64,000 bases of DNA from Bufo bufo (taxonomy: Eukaryota; Chordata; Amphibia; Anura; Bufonidae): the NCBI RefSeq assembly GCF_905171765.1, contig NC_053390.1:212913359-212977358 (forward strand), given 5' to 3'. The first letter of the stretch is position 1. Every line of letters starts with the position of its first letter. The translations under genes were made by a program, and so were the position numbers. A model generated the notes under the pieces. That model was not told the DNA's origin. It saw only the letters and a list, made by a program, of their open reading frames with translations, and ran no database searches. Shown piece after piece: positions 31,191 through 42,594 of this stretch.

Positions 31191-31697
31191 CTACACATGT
31201 ATAAGTTAATGGTCCTGGGTTTGGGACCAAGGTCACCATCTCCATGAAGTTTGCATGTTCTCCTTCCGTGTGGGTTTACACAGATTTAACTCCCACACTT
31301 TAAATACATACTGATAGGTTTAGGAAACGGACCTCAGAGTATCTGTGACTAAAATTTGGACGTTTTATTAGCCCTTTGGGGGACAATAACAGATGTAAAC
31401 GATGACAAACTCTGCAGAGAATAAGCCACCACTACAGGACTGACGATGGTGACCAAAGGGGAAGACATTTATCTGGACTTCCTCCTAGGGCCACTTGCAC
31501 AGTAGATAAAAGGTATCCATACACGGGTCCACTGATCATAGCACTTTTTATAGAAACAGCTATAGTTTTGCAATGCATATGGACAATGCTAACCACAGCC
31601 GCAGATATCTAGTAGGGTTTCCTCTTTTTAATAACCAGTGAAATCTATCAGAATAGAGGTGGGATCAGGGACATTCTGCCTGGATGAGACTTCTTAA
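31191..31697. repeat. Interspersed-repeat scrap and unassigned intron
   Basis: 31215-31330 (GAAGTTTGCATGTTCTCC, GTGTGGGTTT, CATACTGATAGG) reads like a decayed SINE or LINE-tail repeat common in vertebrates. I cannot classify it. The rest is plain. Confidence 0.35.
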
Positions 31698-32013
31698 GGC
31701 CTCTTGCACCGGTATGGCTTTTTTTCAGTATTTTGCAGTCCGCAAAAAACGGATCCACAAAAAATACGAATGACGTCCGTGTGCATTCCGTTTTTTGCAG
31801 AATGGAACAGCTGGCCCCTAATAGAACAGTACTATCCTTGTCCGTAATGCGTACAATAATGGGACATGTTTTATCTTTGAACGGAATGGAAAAACGGAAA
31901 TGGAAAGCATATGGAGTACCTTCTGTTTTTTTGCTGATCCATTTAAATGAATGGTTCCGTATACAGAACGCAAACAGAAAGAAAAAAAAAAAAACGTTTG
32001 TGTGCAAGAGGCC
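31698..32013. mobile_element. Harbinger-like MITE
   Basis: Ends GGCCTCTTGCACCGG and CGTTTGTGTGCAAGAGGCC, with TAA on the left and TTA on the right. The interior is ACGGATCCACAAAAAATACG. It is the same subfamily as 37249-37540 in inverse orientation. Confidence 0.85.
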
Positions 32014-32205
32014 TTAGAGAGAGGTGTTGTACCCCTTTAAACTGGATAGCGTCTGATCTGGAAAATCTGTCTCCGTTTTAAACTCAGGCCTATAAACCCC
32101 ACTGGAGCCTGGTCACTGGGTATGTGCTGTGACAGGTCCTTGTGTCATCCTGACATACGGTGCCTATAGTCTCAATCTACTTTCAAGAAAGGTCATAGAA
32201 GGTTA

Positions 32206-32790
<585 letters not shown>

Positions 32791-33066
32791 ACACTCTGAT
32801 CTGTATGGGGATAGCAGGACCTAAATCTGTGCCCCTCGTGAAACCCGTCACTGATCTGGTGTGCAGCAAGCAGATGAGGTGCCCACAGCATAAACTAACG
32901 CTGGGCAGTGCACGATGCCCCATGGTTTCATGCCAAATCTGGTCCAATTAGATGTAGAAAGGGGTGACCAGTAAGACAGGGTAAGGAGTAGCCATGGAAA
33001 ACTTTTTTCCTTCAAGTAATTCTCTTGCCGCCTCCCCTGGTTTATGTGACATGTAATACACATATA

Positions 33067-33532
33067 GGGTACTTTAACACTTGCAGCAGAGGATCCGGCA
33101 ATCCAGACACAAGCTCATGGCATTTGTCAGACTGATCCGGATGCGGATCCGTCTGACAAATGCATTGAAATACCGGATCCGTCTCTCCGGTGTCATCCGG
33201 AAAAACGGACCCGGTATTAAATTTTTTAGCATTTTTAAAAGGTCTGTGCGCGCATGCGCAGACTGAAAAGCTGGATCCGTTTTGCCGGAACACTTAATGC
33301 CGGATCCGGCATTCCAGCAAGTGTTCAGTCTTTTTGGCCGGAGATAAAACTGCAGCATGCTGCGGTATTTTCTACCTCCAAATAACGGAAGAGGGACTGA
33401 ACTGATGCATCCTGAACGGAATGCTCTCAATTCAGAATGCATTAGGGTAAAACGGATCAGTTTTTTTCCGGTATTGAGATCCTAGGACGCAACTCAATAT
33501 CGGAAAAGAAAACCGCTAGTGTGAAAGTACCC
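33067..33532. mobile_element. Harbinger-like MITE
   Basis: Ends GGGTACTTTAACACTTGC and GCTAGTGTGAAAGTACCC. The interior has CCGGATCCGTCTCTCCGGTG and GCATGCTGCGGTATTTTCT, shared with 38876-39359. Confidence 0.85.
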
Positions 33533-33631
33533 TGATGGCTTTCTGTCCCATCATAATCTAACGTGTATGATCAGTTTTATTGGCCATATAGCAGACTGCT
33601 AGCTGTCCCCAGGGCCAGACTGCCATAGACC

Positions 33632-33762
33632 AGCAATGCCCAATCTGTGGCCCTCCAGCTGTTTCAAAACTACAACTCCCAGCATGCCTGGACAGCCTAT
33701 TAGGGCATGCTGGGAGTTGTAGTTTTGAAATAGCTGGAGGGCTGCAAGTTGAGCATCCCTGG
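33632..33762. mobile_element. hAT-like MITE (CTACAACTCCCAGCATGC type)
   Basis: 8-bp duplications CATAGACC (33624-33631) and CATATACC (33763-33770), one mismatch. The arms pair ACTACAACTCCCAGCATGCC with GGCATGCTGGGAGTTGTAGT. Confidence 0.88.
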
Positions 33763-34103
33763 CATATACCCTACAATTCCAAAATTAAAGGAGTTGTCCG
33801 GACTTTTACTATAGATGACCTATCCTCAGGATAGGTCATCAATATCGAATCGGCGGGGGAATGACACCCGGTACCCTCGCCAATCAGCTGTATGAGGAGA
33901 TGGCACGCGCAGTGCGCACTTGCCATCTCTCTTCCAGTCAGCTGCTGTCTATGGTCTTTGCCATAGATAGCAGCAGCGGACAGGAAGAGAGAAGGGAGAC
34001 ATGCCGTGCACATTGCACGCAGTCTCCTCATACAGCTGATCAGTGGGGCTGCCGGGAGTCGAAACCCCGCCGATCCGATATTGATGACCTATCCTGAGGA
34101 TAG

Positions 34104-34338
34104 TCTAATAGAGGAGGCCAAAGCACTCATCAATTGTATGGCTATTCCCGGGTGCATGTCCCTTTTAGATCCCTTCACCTCAGGATCAAATTTCTTCAGC
34201 GTGTACACCAGCTTGATGAAGGGCTCCAAAATGATATAGGCCCGAAACGTCGCTCTACTGATGTACACTAACCTGTCTGGCTAAATAAATATTCCACTTT
34301 GCAATCACTACTGGAGCGCTGTCTGAATATGTGACACA
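34104..34338 (+). mobile_element. Penelope-like element remnant (3' part)
   Basis: A 235-bp insertion flanked by a 15-bp duplication CTATCCTGAGGATAG (34089-34103 and 34339-34353). It contains a hammerhead-like fold, then AAATAAATATTCCAC and a short tail. Variable target duplications and hammerhead motifs in the pseudo-LTR are known for Penelope-like elements. There is no reverse transcriptase here, so the family call is inference. Confidence 0.55.
34201..34268 (+). ncRNA. Hammerhead-ribozyme-like motif, nearly complete
   Basis: Stem I pairs GTGTACA (34201-34207) with TGTACAC (34262-34268), then AGC (34210-34212) with GCT (34252-34254), leaving an internal loop. The core TTGATGA (34213-34219) matches CUGAUGA except the first base. 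Stem II pairs GGGC with GCCC. GAAA follows at 34244-34247. ACGT forms a minimal self-complementary stem III, and the predicted cleavage triplet is GTC ending at 34251. The C-to-U change in the core and an extra A before stem II probably weaken or abolish activity. Confidence 0.7.
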
Positions 34339-34435
34339 CTATCCTGAGGATAGGTCATCAATAGTAAAAGCCCGGACAACCCCTTTAATTTTGGAATTGG
34401 AGAACACAGTAAATACTTTAAAGATAAACCATTAC

Positions 34436-34589
34436 CTGATGGAATAAAGAAGGTGTGTCCCTGCTTCAGTTCAATCCTCTGACAACCCTGTGATCGGTCT
34501 CCCAAGAAGATGTCAGTTTGCTTCCCTGATAACAGCCATTCCTCATAAAGCTGCAAATTATACACCGTAGGAGGAATCAACCAAAATAC
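34436..34589 (-). CDS. kdm2a: KDM2A coding exon, JmjC domain middle part
   Basis: This internal exon encodes 51 full codons starting VFWLIPPT and ending FFIPS, plus one base. It is part of the JmjC catalytic core of KDM2A, the nuclear Fe(II)/2-oxoglutarate dioxygenase that demethylates H3K36me1/2. The minus-strand acceptor reads CTCTACCACAG before 34589, and the donor GTAATG follows 34436. The exon ends in phase 1 and its last G joins the next exon (32423 downward) to make Gly in the Ser-Gly-Trp-Ile-His motif. From family knowledge, the 2-oxoglutarate lysine should sit just upstream, at the end of the preceding exon, which I did not find. KDM2B is the only close alternative; the linker exon at 22977-23425 favours KDM2A. 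A T2 MITE ends about 50 bases past the donor. Confidence 0.93.
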
Positions 34590-34845
34590 CTGTGGTAGAG
34601 ATGAGAGATGGCACTCACTAAAAGTCATGACCAAGAAAGAAGGGAAAAGAAAAATGAAGCAAAAATAGGTCTGTTTTATCTTCCACTTTACTTCTAGACT
34701 CTGTTCATATCTGTATGTATTTGTAACCGATCATTTCTTAAAGGGGATGGCCTATTTCCTATATTAATGACATGATGGCCTGACTACCGCCATCCCCACC
34801 GATCAGCTGTTGTACGAGCGCTGCCTTCTCTTCAGAGTTTACCTG

Positions 34846-35153
34846 TAGTGTTGATCACGAATATTCGAATTGCGAATTTTAATCGCGAATATCGGCACTT
34901 CGAGAATTCGCGAATATTTAGAATATCGGAAAATATATTCGTAATCGCGAATATTCGATTTTTTTTTTATATAATACCAGTTTATGCAAATTTTTATGCG
35001 AATTCTTTAGGCGAATTTTATGCGAATTTTCGCAATCAAGAAAATAATGCCTAGAGATCATGAATTCTCGAATTCTCGAATATATGGCGAATATTCGCCC
35101 AAATATTCGCGAAATATCGCGAATTCGAATATTGCCCCTGCCGCTCATCACTA
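34846..35153. mobile_element. hAT-like foldback MITE
   Basis: Perfect 8-bp duplication TTTACCTG (34838-34845 and 35154-35161). The ends are TAGTGTTGATCACGAATATT and CGCTCATCACTA. The interior is built from short GCGAATATTCG-like inverted words. Confidence 0.92.
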
Positions 35154-35245
35154 TTTACCTGCAGCAGCGAACAATGTAATTACATCTCAGCCACCCCATT
35201 CACTTAAATAGGAAGGAGCCATTCCTTTGAAGTGGGAATGGCTTA

Positions 35246-35998
35246 GGGCTCTTTCACACTTGCGTTCTTGTCTTCTGGCATAGAGTTCCGTCGTCGGGGC
35301 TCTATGCCGGAAGAATTCTGATCAGTTTTATCCTAATGCATTCTGAATGGAGTGAAATCCGTTCAGGATGTCTTCAGTTCCGGAACGGAACGTTTTTTGG
35401 CCGGAGAAAATACCGCAGCGTGCTGCGCTTTTTGCTCCGGCCAAAAATCCGGAAAACACTTGCCGCAAGGCCGGATCCGGAATTAATGCCCATTGAAAGG
35501 CATTGATCCGGATCCGGCCTTAAGCTAAACGTCGTTTCGGCGCATTGCCGGAGCCGACATTTAGCTTTTTCTGAATGGTTACCATGGCTGCCGGGACGCT
35601 AAAGTCCTGGCAGCCATGGTAAAGTGTAGTGGGGAGCGGGGGAGCAGCATACTTACCGTCCGTGCGGCTCCCGGGGCGCTCCAGAGTGACGTCAGGGCGC
35701 CCCAAGCGCATGGATCATGTGATCGCATTGGACACGTCATCCATGCGCATGGGGCGCTCTGACATCATTCTGGAGCGCCCCGGGAGCCGCACAGACTGTA
35801 AGTATACTGCTCCCCCGCTCCCACTATGGCAACCAGGACTTTAATAGCGTCCTGGGTGCCATAGTAACACTGAAAGCATTTTGAAGACGGTTCCGTCTTC
35901 AAATGCTTTCAGTACACTTGCGTTTTTCCGGATCCGGAGTGTAATTCCGGCAAGTGGAGTGCACACCGGATCCGGACAACGCAAGTGTGAAAGAGGCC
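35246..35998. mobile_element. Harbinger-like MITE, inverted twin of 26442-27198
   Basis: Ends GGGCTCTTTCACACTTGCG and GCAAGTGTGAAAGAGGCC. The interior runs in the opposite order to 26442-27198 with the same CCATGGTAAC, GCTCCCGGGGCGCTCC and GACGGTTCCGTCTTC blocks. Confidence 0.92.
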
Positions 35999-36255
35999 TA
36001 AGTTGTAATTACGCTGCTTGTCACTGCAATGTCGACGGAGAGCAGGTAAATGGTGAAGAGAAGACAGCACTCGAATGATAGGTCATCAATATAAAAAAGC
36101 AAACAAACTCCAAAATCAGTTTCAAAGTAAGCATACAGCCATCTAGAGTAGGTGTCCTGAGATTCTGGGCTTCTAATCCTGAGAAATGCTTCCTTTTACA
36201 TTTATGTAAATAAGGTTTTAATGCCTCCCACCATTGTTTGATTGACAGTCACTTA

Positions 36256-37035
36256 GGCCCCTTGCAGACGAGCGTGCCGGATTCATTACGGATGCGTTGC
36301 GGGCGGGTTCAGGGAAACCCGCACGAGTTCGCACGCAATTTGTCTGCGATTGAGTTGTTCAGTTTTTTCTGCGCGGGTGCAAAGCGTTTTAATGCATTTT
36401 GCACGCGCATGATAAAAAAAATTGAATGTTGGTACCCAAACCTGAACCCCTTCACTGAAGTTCGCGTTTGGGTTCTGTAGATTTTATTATTTTCCATTAT
36501 AACATCGTTATAATGGAAAATAAAAGCATACTTTAATACAGAATGCTAAGTAAAATGTCCATTGAGGGTTAAAAAATAATTTAAAAAAATTAATCACCTC
36601 ATCCACTTGATTGTGCAGCCGTTATTGTCTTTTCTTCTTCTTGCAGGACCTGCGCTGACATCACCGCAGGTCCTGCTGAATGAAGACAGAAGTGGATGAG
36701 GCGAGTAATTTTTTTAAATTATTTTTTAACCCTAAATGGACATTTTAGTAAGCATTCTGTATTAAAGAATGCTATTATTTTCCATTATAACCATGTTATA
36801 ATGGAAAATAATAAAGTAAATGGACTTTAATGGGGTCCCGCGGCTCATCCCTATTTATTATCATCACTTGCTTGCAGATGCAATGCGATTTTCACGCAGC
36901 CCCATTCACTTCTATGGGGCCTGCGTTGCATGAAAAACATCGCTCATGTACACAGCCCCAGAATTCAGTGCGGGTGCAATGTGTGCACGTCATGCATTGC
37001 CCCCGCACGGAAAACTCGCTTGTGTGAAAGGGGCC
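36256..37035. mobile_element. Harbinger-like foldback MITE, 780 bp
   Basis: TTA at 36253-36255 and 37036-37038. The ends are GGCCCCTTGCAGACGAGCG and CTTGTGTGAAAGGGGCC. The interior has TTATAACATCGTTATAA and AGCATTCTGTATTAAAGAAT. It is the intact model for the interrupted copy at 6500-12890. Confidence 0.92.
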
Positions 37036-37248
37036 TTAGATCTCACAGCCAGTAGAAAGGACACAGGGAAAGTCAGGTGCACTGGGTGACCCCACCCATG
37101 GTGCAATGAAAAGAATATTTGCATTCAAAAAGCCTCTCTTGGGATTAGAGGATCTGGATTTTCACAAGAAAAGTATGGTTAGGTTTTGGGGCTTGTACCC
37201 TACATGGGTGGTATACCTAGACCTTGGAGATGACAGACTTGTCTATAA
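37036..37248. other. Unassigned sequence
   Basis: Nothing recognised. Confidence 0.3.
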
Positions 37249-37540
37249 GGCCTCTTGCACACAAACTTATTTTTTTCCGTTTACGTTCCATTTTTTGTGT
37301 TCCTTATACGGAACCATTCATATTAATGGATCCGCCAAAAAAATGGAAGGTACTCCGTATGCCTTCCGTTTCCGTATTTCCGTTAAAAGATAGAACATGT
37401 CCTATTATTAACCGCATAACGGACAAGGATAGTACTGTTCTATCAGGGGCCAGCAAAAAACGGAATGCACACAGACGTCATCCGTATTTTTTGCGGACCG
37501 CAAAATACTGAAAAAGCCATACGGTCGTGTGCAAGAGGCC
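37249..37540. mobile_element. Harbinger-like MITE
   Basis: TAA at 37246-37248 and 37541-37543. The ends are GGCCTCTTGCACACAAAC and CGGTCGTGTGCAAGAGGCC. Confidence 0.92.
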
Positions 37541-37543
37541 TAA

Positions 37544-37799
37544 ATATGTTCTCTGGGCCTTTATTTTTAACAAATCCCAGTCTTCTCACCTGTGGATGGA
37601 AGATTTTTTCCTTAGTACTTACCCATCCATCATGCCGCCAATGCTGCATATAGAGCTGAACAGAAAGACTCAGGACGTGAATGAGAAAGCTTACAGCCAG
37701 CCAGAGTGCAACAAAGATGGCAGCATCGGTGGAACGATAAACGAGTAAGTACTGAGAAAACAATCTGTCGTCCACAGGGGACAAGCCCAGAAAATCCCT
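37544..37799. mobile_element. Probable T2-type remnant
   Basis: Right end CAGAAAATCCC then TTTAA. ACTTACCCATCCATCATGCC and GGTGGAACGATAAACGAGTAAGT near the middle suggest a worn palindrome. Confidence 0.4.
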
Positions 37800-37803
37800 T
37801 TAA

Positions 37804-38875
37804 CCCCTTAAGGACCTCCACTGTATATGTACGGAAGAAGTCCGGTCCCTAAACATGGCGCCCGCTTGCCACAGCCGTCGGGTTTCTGCTATTTTAAATA
37901 GAGACCCGCGGCACATGTAAGCGATCAGCCATAAGGCTGATCGCATATATTTTACCCTTCAGATGCCGTGGTCAAATGTTACCACGGCATTTTCGCAGTC
38001 TGGAAGCGGAAGTTGTGCGCTTCTGCTCCGGTAACAGCATTTCCCGACTGAGATCGGGGAACCTGTTACATTACTGAAATAGCCCAAAGCCTCGAGCAGG
38101 CTTCGGTGCCTATTTCAGGAATGTACCAATACAGGCCACCCTCCTTTCCTTAAGGCCTCTTTCCCACGGGCGTGTGCGCCCCGTGGTCGTGCTGAGGCCC
38201 GCAAAATGCGGGCCGCAATGCATGAGCACAGCCTGTAGGGCAGCCGCAGCGGATCGCAAAAAGATAGGACATGTTCTATCTTTTTGCGGAACGGAAGTAC
38301 GGGACTAAACCCCACGGAAGCACTCCGTAGTGCTTCCGTAGGGTTCCGTTCCGCACCATTCCGCATCTCTGGATTTGCGGACCCATTGAAGTGAATGGGT
38401 CCACATCCGTGATGCGGAATGCCCATGGAACGGCGCCCATGTATTGCGGATCCACAAATGCGGTCCGCAATACGGCAACGGGGCGCACACGCCCGTGGGA
38501 AAGAGGCCTAAAAAAAATATAAATACTTAACCAATAAAAAAAAAAAAAAACATGGGCATCGCAGTGTGCGAAAATGCCTATACAATTAAAATATAACAAT
38601 GTTAATAGCATATGGCAAATGGCGTAATGGGAAAAAAAATTAAAAACTGCCAATTTTTTTCACTTCAACTACCCAATAATTTTTTTTTATAAAAAGTGAT
38701 CCAAAAAATTGCAGACACTTCAAATTGGCATCACTGAAAAGAACAGATTGTCCCGCAAAAAATGAGCCCTCACACAGCCCTGTAAACATAACTACAAAAA
38801 AGTTATAGGGGTCAGAATATGGTTATAAAATGTTATTTTTTTCCCCTCAAAGGACAATTTTTTTTTCAGTATGAA
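37804..38875. mobile_element. TTAACC-family element, interrupted
   Basis: Starts TTAACCCCTTAAGGACC (TTAA at 37800-37803), then hairpins ATCAGCCATAAGGCTGAT and ATGCCGTGG...CCACGGCAT. After the nested MITE at 38154-38508 it continues with an A-rich body (TGAGCCCTCACACAGCC, AGTTATAGGGGTCAGAAT). The right end is cut by the MITE at 38876. Confidence 0.65.
38154..38508. mobile_element. Harbinger-like MITE
   Basis: TAA at 38151-38153 and 38509-38511. The ends are GGCCTCTTTCCCACGGGCG and CGCCCGTGGGAAAGAGGCC, nearly perfect. Confidence 0.93.
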
Positions 38876-39359
38876 CGGTACTTTCACACTTGCGGCAGAG
38901 GATTCCAGCAGGCAGTTCTGACACCGGAACTGCCTGCCGAATCCGTCAAAACGCAAGCAAACTGATGGCATTTGTCAGACAGATCAGGATCCGTGTCATC
39001 TGCAAAAAACGGATCCGGTATTAATTTTTTTGCATTTTTCAAGGTCTGCGCATGCGCAGACTGGAAAGCCGGTTCCGTTTCGCCGGAACACTTATACTTC
39101 AATGTAAAGTACACTTCAATGTAAATTAATGCTGGATCCGGCAAGTAATCAGTATTTTTGGCCGGAGAGAGAACTGCAGCATGCTGCGGTATTTTCTCCG
39201 TCCAAAAAATTTAAGAGGGACTGAACTGATGCATCCTGAACGGACTACTCTCCATTCAGAATGCATTAGCATAAAACTGATCAGTTCTTTTCCCCCAGTA
39301 TTGAGCCCCGAGGACGGAACTCAATACCGGAAAACTTTAACGCAAGTGTGAAAGTACCC
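38876..39359. mobile_element. Harbinger-like MITE
   Basis: Ends CGGTACTTTCACACTTGCG and CGCAAGTGTGAAAGTACCC; the right flank is TTA. Its middle contains a short duplication, TACACTTCAATGTAAA. Confidence 0.85.
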
Positions 39360-40228
39360 TTAGTTGATCCACTACAGAATATATTGCCTTATTCAAATAT
39401 TGTTTATATATGAAATACGGTTTTATGTACATGGTGGATGGCAGGGTGATCCACTACACATCTACGTATTTTTTAACCTTGCAATAAATTGAGAATTGAT
39501 CATTTATATAAGCTTGACAAAATCTAATCCATACAGCACTGGATAGCATAGTGCCCCCAACTAAGCTTCCTTATATAGTAATCCTTTCCTACGACATTGG
39601 GGTGTGTCGTGGGGAGTGCACCAAACCACGGTTTCCCAAGTTGGTTGAGCCACTGACTTTGTTACAATATTGAACACTTTTACAAGATCTCAGGAATGGG
39701 TACTGCATACAGTTTTTTTTTCCAACAGGATAATAACTTTTCAATACCATATTAAATGGCTTAGATTTCCTGATCCATACACTTATCTAATGACTGCATA
39801 AATAGGAAGTACTCTGTAGCTACTACTGCACATAGAACTTTATTTATTTATTTTTTTACACTTTCCAACTGGGATATTTGACCCCTATTTTTGTGGTCGG
39901 TCCACTTGGGGGTGTAGGTGGAGCGGAATTTGTGTGGATGGTCTGAAGCAAATTGTAGCTGCAACAAAGTGGATGAGAACTGCACAACACCTCATCCACA
40001 CTGCTACAGAAATTGACCTGCTGTGAGGATTTTATGAATATCTACTACAGATGTCATCCTTTGCAATGGATGGGGTGAAATCAGCAGCAAATCCGTTTAT
40101 GACTCAACTAACGTAACTCGATTCTGCAGCCAAATCCATATGGGAAAATCTGCCCATGTGGCCATACTTACAAGCATGCAAGTCTAGTGTGCGCTGCCAT
40201 TGGATTTCATTAAATTGTAAGATCTTAT
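39360..40228. other. Unassigned AT-rich sequence with a MITE scrap
   Basis: 39360-39900 is AT-rich with no recognised feature. 39930-40225 has GGAATTTGTGTGGATGG and GCAGCCAAATCCATATGGG, likely a worn Harbinger-like MITE. Confidence 0.35.
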
Positions 40229-40561
40229 GGGGGACATTTATTAAGACTGGTGTTTTAGACGCTGGTCTTAATAACTCCCATATCTGGCCAGTGGATCCAC
40301 TGAAGTTATAAAGAGGCGCCGGCCTCTCCATAACTTCGGTGGATCCAGCGCCATTTCTAAATCGAAGACTGATTCCGAGCTGTCTTACATTTAGACCATT
40401 TTCTACGCCTGAAACAGTTGTAGAAAAGGCTGAATGAGACAGGCCTCAGGTCGTCCCCTTCTTCGCCCTCATTTTATGACCTGTGTGAGCGGGGCAAAAG
40501 CGCTATCTACACTTGAAATACACCTAATATAGGTGTTTTTCAGCATGATAAAAGGCCCCCT
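40229..40561. mobile_element. MITE of the GGGGGACATTTATTAA type
   Basis: Inverted ends GGGGGACATTTATTAAGAC and GATAAAAGGCCCCC, with GACTGGTGTTTTAGACGC inside. It resembles the short-palindrome MITE at 59295-59465. Confidence 0.6.
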
Positions 40562-40935
40562 TAAAGTCCTAGTTTTTTTTCTTTTCATTTTACTTGCTTA
40601 TTGCTTCACCAGTTGTAAAGTGCTGTGCAAGACTGTGTTCACATCCATGCTGGAGGCTCCATTTGGGTACCTGCACCCAAGTGCGGGTTTCAAAAGAGAA
40701 ATCGAGATTTTGCAGTTTTCTGTGCACTTCCTCAATAAAACGGCATGTGTTACTTGCATTTTTTTGTTGCGGATTTTGCCACAGATCTCACCCTTGCATT
40801 TTAAAGGGTGAAATCCGCACAAAAACATGCTGCAGATTTCTAAATCCACAGGGCAGGTCAATTTCTGCGCGGAAAGAAAAAGCTAAGTCTACATGAGATT
40901 TGTCCGATCTCATTCACTTTGCTGGTACTGTATAA
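40562..40935. mobile_element. Worn Harbinger-like foldback
   Basis: Contains CATTTGGGTACCTGC, GCGGATTTTGCCACAGATC and GTGAAATCCGCAC pairings. The ends are not clear. Confidence 0.4.
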
Positions 40936-41158
40936 GGCCTCATGCACACAACCGTTGTTTTGGTCCGCATCCGAGCCGCCGTTTTTGCGCCTCGGATGCG
41001 GACCCATTCACTTCAATGGGGCCGCAAAAGATGCGGACAAGAATACGGATGTCTACAATGGGCCTTCCGTTCCGCAAATTGCGGAAGGCACACGGGCGGC
41101 TGCCGTTTTTTGCGGATCCGCGGTCCGCAAAAAACAGCTCGGTCGTGTGCATGTAGTC
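40936..41158. mobile_element. Harbinger-like MITE
   Basis: TAA at 40933-40935. The ends are GGCCTCATGCACACAACCG and CGGTCGTGTGCATGTAGTC. The interior is ATGCGGACCCATTCACTTC. Confidence 0.85.
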
Positions 41159-41181
41159 TATGTGGTCCTTCAGGTGTCATT

Positions 41182-41658
41182 AGGGTTGGATTAAGGTTGG
41201 TGGAGGCCCCTAGACGAAAAATCTGATGGGGCCTCCATTAATTGTAACCAATTGTCACCGGACACACATTTTTGCCCTTATTACTAACAAAACTGGAATG
41301 GAGGAGGATTTAAGAGTTTATTGTATGCTACCCAGTCCCTATATGCCCCCCTTAGTGCCCTGCACAGTAGTTATTCCCCCTTAGTGCCCCTACACTAGTC
41401 ATACCCTCTTCACGCTCCCATTCATAGTTATACCCTCTTCACAGTAGAATGTACCCCCTCTTATTGCCCCTTCACAGTGCTCATGCCCTTTGAGGTCCCC
41501 TCGCAGTAGTTATGACCCTATATTGCCCACATGCAGTAGTTATGCCCCTTTATTGCCCCCACACAGTAGTCCTTGGTCATTTCTGCACAGCATTAAAGTG
41601 GGCAGCAGGAATTATACCAGGAACTGAACCAGAGGTGAACAGAAGGTAACGCCGATAC
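41182..41658. repeat. Imperfect 30-bp minisatellite and flanks
   Basis: 41330-41585 repeats a loose unit like AGTAGTTATGCCCCTTTAT then TGCCCCCACAC. The same unit recurs at 49752-50012. Upstream, TGGTGGAGGCCCCTAGACG may be a terminus of a larger broken element. Confidence 0.55.
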
Positions 41659-41890
41659 TAGGGATGAGCGAATAGACTTCAGATTAAATATCCAAAGTCG
41701 ATTCGCATAAAACTTGGAACCAAACCAGAGTTCGGGAAATGTTTTTTTACAGTACAAATTCATTTATGAAGTTATTGCACGAAGTCTCACGAGACTTTGC
41801 AAAGCAATAACTTCGGCTCATCGGAGCCAATACATTCTAATACTGTACGCAGCTCCTTCTCCGTATAGTATTAGAATAAAAGCACAAAGT
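41659..41890. mobile_element. hAT-like foldback, left half
   Basis: Begins TAGGGATGAGCGAATAGAC, like 13734 and 34846. GTATTAGAAT-type pairs and TTGCACGAAGTC are inside. No right terminus. Confidence 0.6.
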
Positions 41891-42479
41891 CTCTGTATAG
41901 GAAATAGGTCCACTCAAGCGCTGCAGATCCCAAGACAATGTGGGTAAAAGTCTGTTAGATAAAGTGATAGGAGAAAGGATTGCGCTGCGAGAGAGGATTC
42001 TTTTAAATGTTCCTATTATTTTCTCTTTCTTACATTCGGAAAAATCTTCAGTTAGATGGACCACATTCAATCATAGATTTTCAACAGATGCATGGAAACC
42101 TAAAATGCAGTGAAAAAAACGCACTATGGTGTAGTATGTTCAGACACCTGTCGCATCAGATGTATGCGATATACTCACAAAGATCACTTTTAATGCGCAT
42201 AGAGAGAGACCGGTGTGCCTTCAGTCAAGGAGCTCAGGTTGTAGGGCAGGTCAGGACCAGAAGCCATCAATTCAGAAGATCTTTGTCTGAACTAGGATCC
42301 TACCAGGAGAGCGTCACTCCAAGATATCACCCGTCTCACACTTCCATAAGGCTCAAAAAAGGAAGGAAGGCGCAAAGATGGTGAAGTACGTACCAGTGGT
42401 TGCAATTGAAAAGGGTTTATTGTACTTACAAAAAACACAGGAATAAAATAGTGTTAAAAACAATGACTGACGTGTGAAT
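41891..42479. other. Unclassified repeat, possibly another Penelope-like tail
   Basis: On the minus strand it begins with ACAATAAACCCTTTTCAATT then CAACCACTGG, similar in layout to the tail of the insert at 34104-34338 (AATAAATATTCCACTTTGCA then ATCACTACTGG). No hammerhead core found. Classification is inference. Confidence 0.3.
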
Positions 42480-42594
42480 AAGGCTTTATTTATCTTACCT
42501 GGCTACTTCCACTAACTTCCTTCTAAGCACTAAAAACCCTCCCCTCTAAAACAGCCATCTCATGCCCTATCCTACTCTCAACTGCTATCACTAT

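Larger units (their letters stand above)
33789..34384. mobile_element. T2/Kolobok-type MITE with a nested ribozyme-bearing insert
   Basis: TTAA at 33785-33788 and 34385-34388. The ends are AGGAGTTGTCCGGACTTTTA and AAGCCCGGACAACCCCT. The arms contain ATGACCTATCCTCAGGATAG. The right arm is split by the insert at 34104-34338. Confidence 0.93.
34742..36098. mobile_element. T2-type MITE carrying two nested elements
   Basis: Left end TTAA then AGGGGATGGCCTATTTCC. The right part ends in worn GATAGGTCATCAATAT. A hAT element (34846-35153) and a Harbinger-like element (35246-35998) lie within it. Confidence 0.6.

Noticed and set aside
37565..37740. Possible exon next to GTAAGT-like sites
   Set aside because: The translation does not continue the KDM2A protein at the expected place and the block ends in a T2-type terminus.
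42007..42384. 125-residue open frame
   Set aside because: No domain and atypical composition; it lies in an unclassified repeat.
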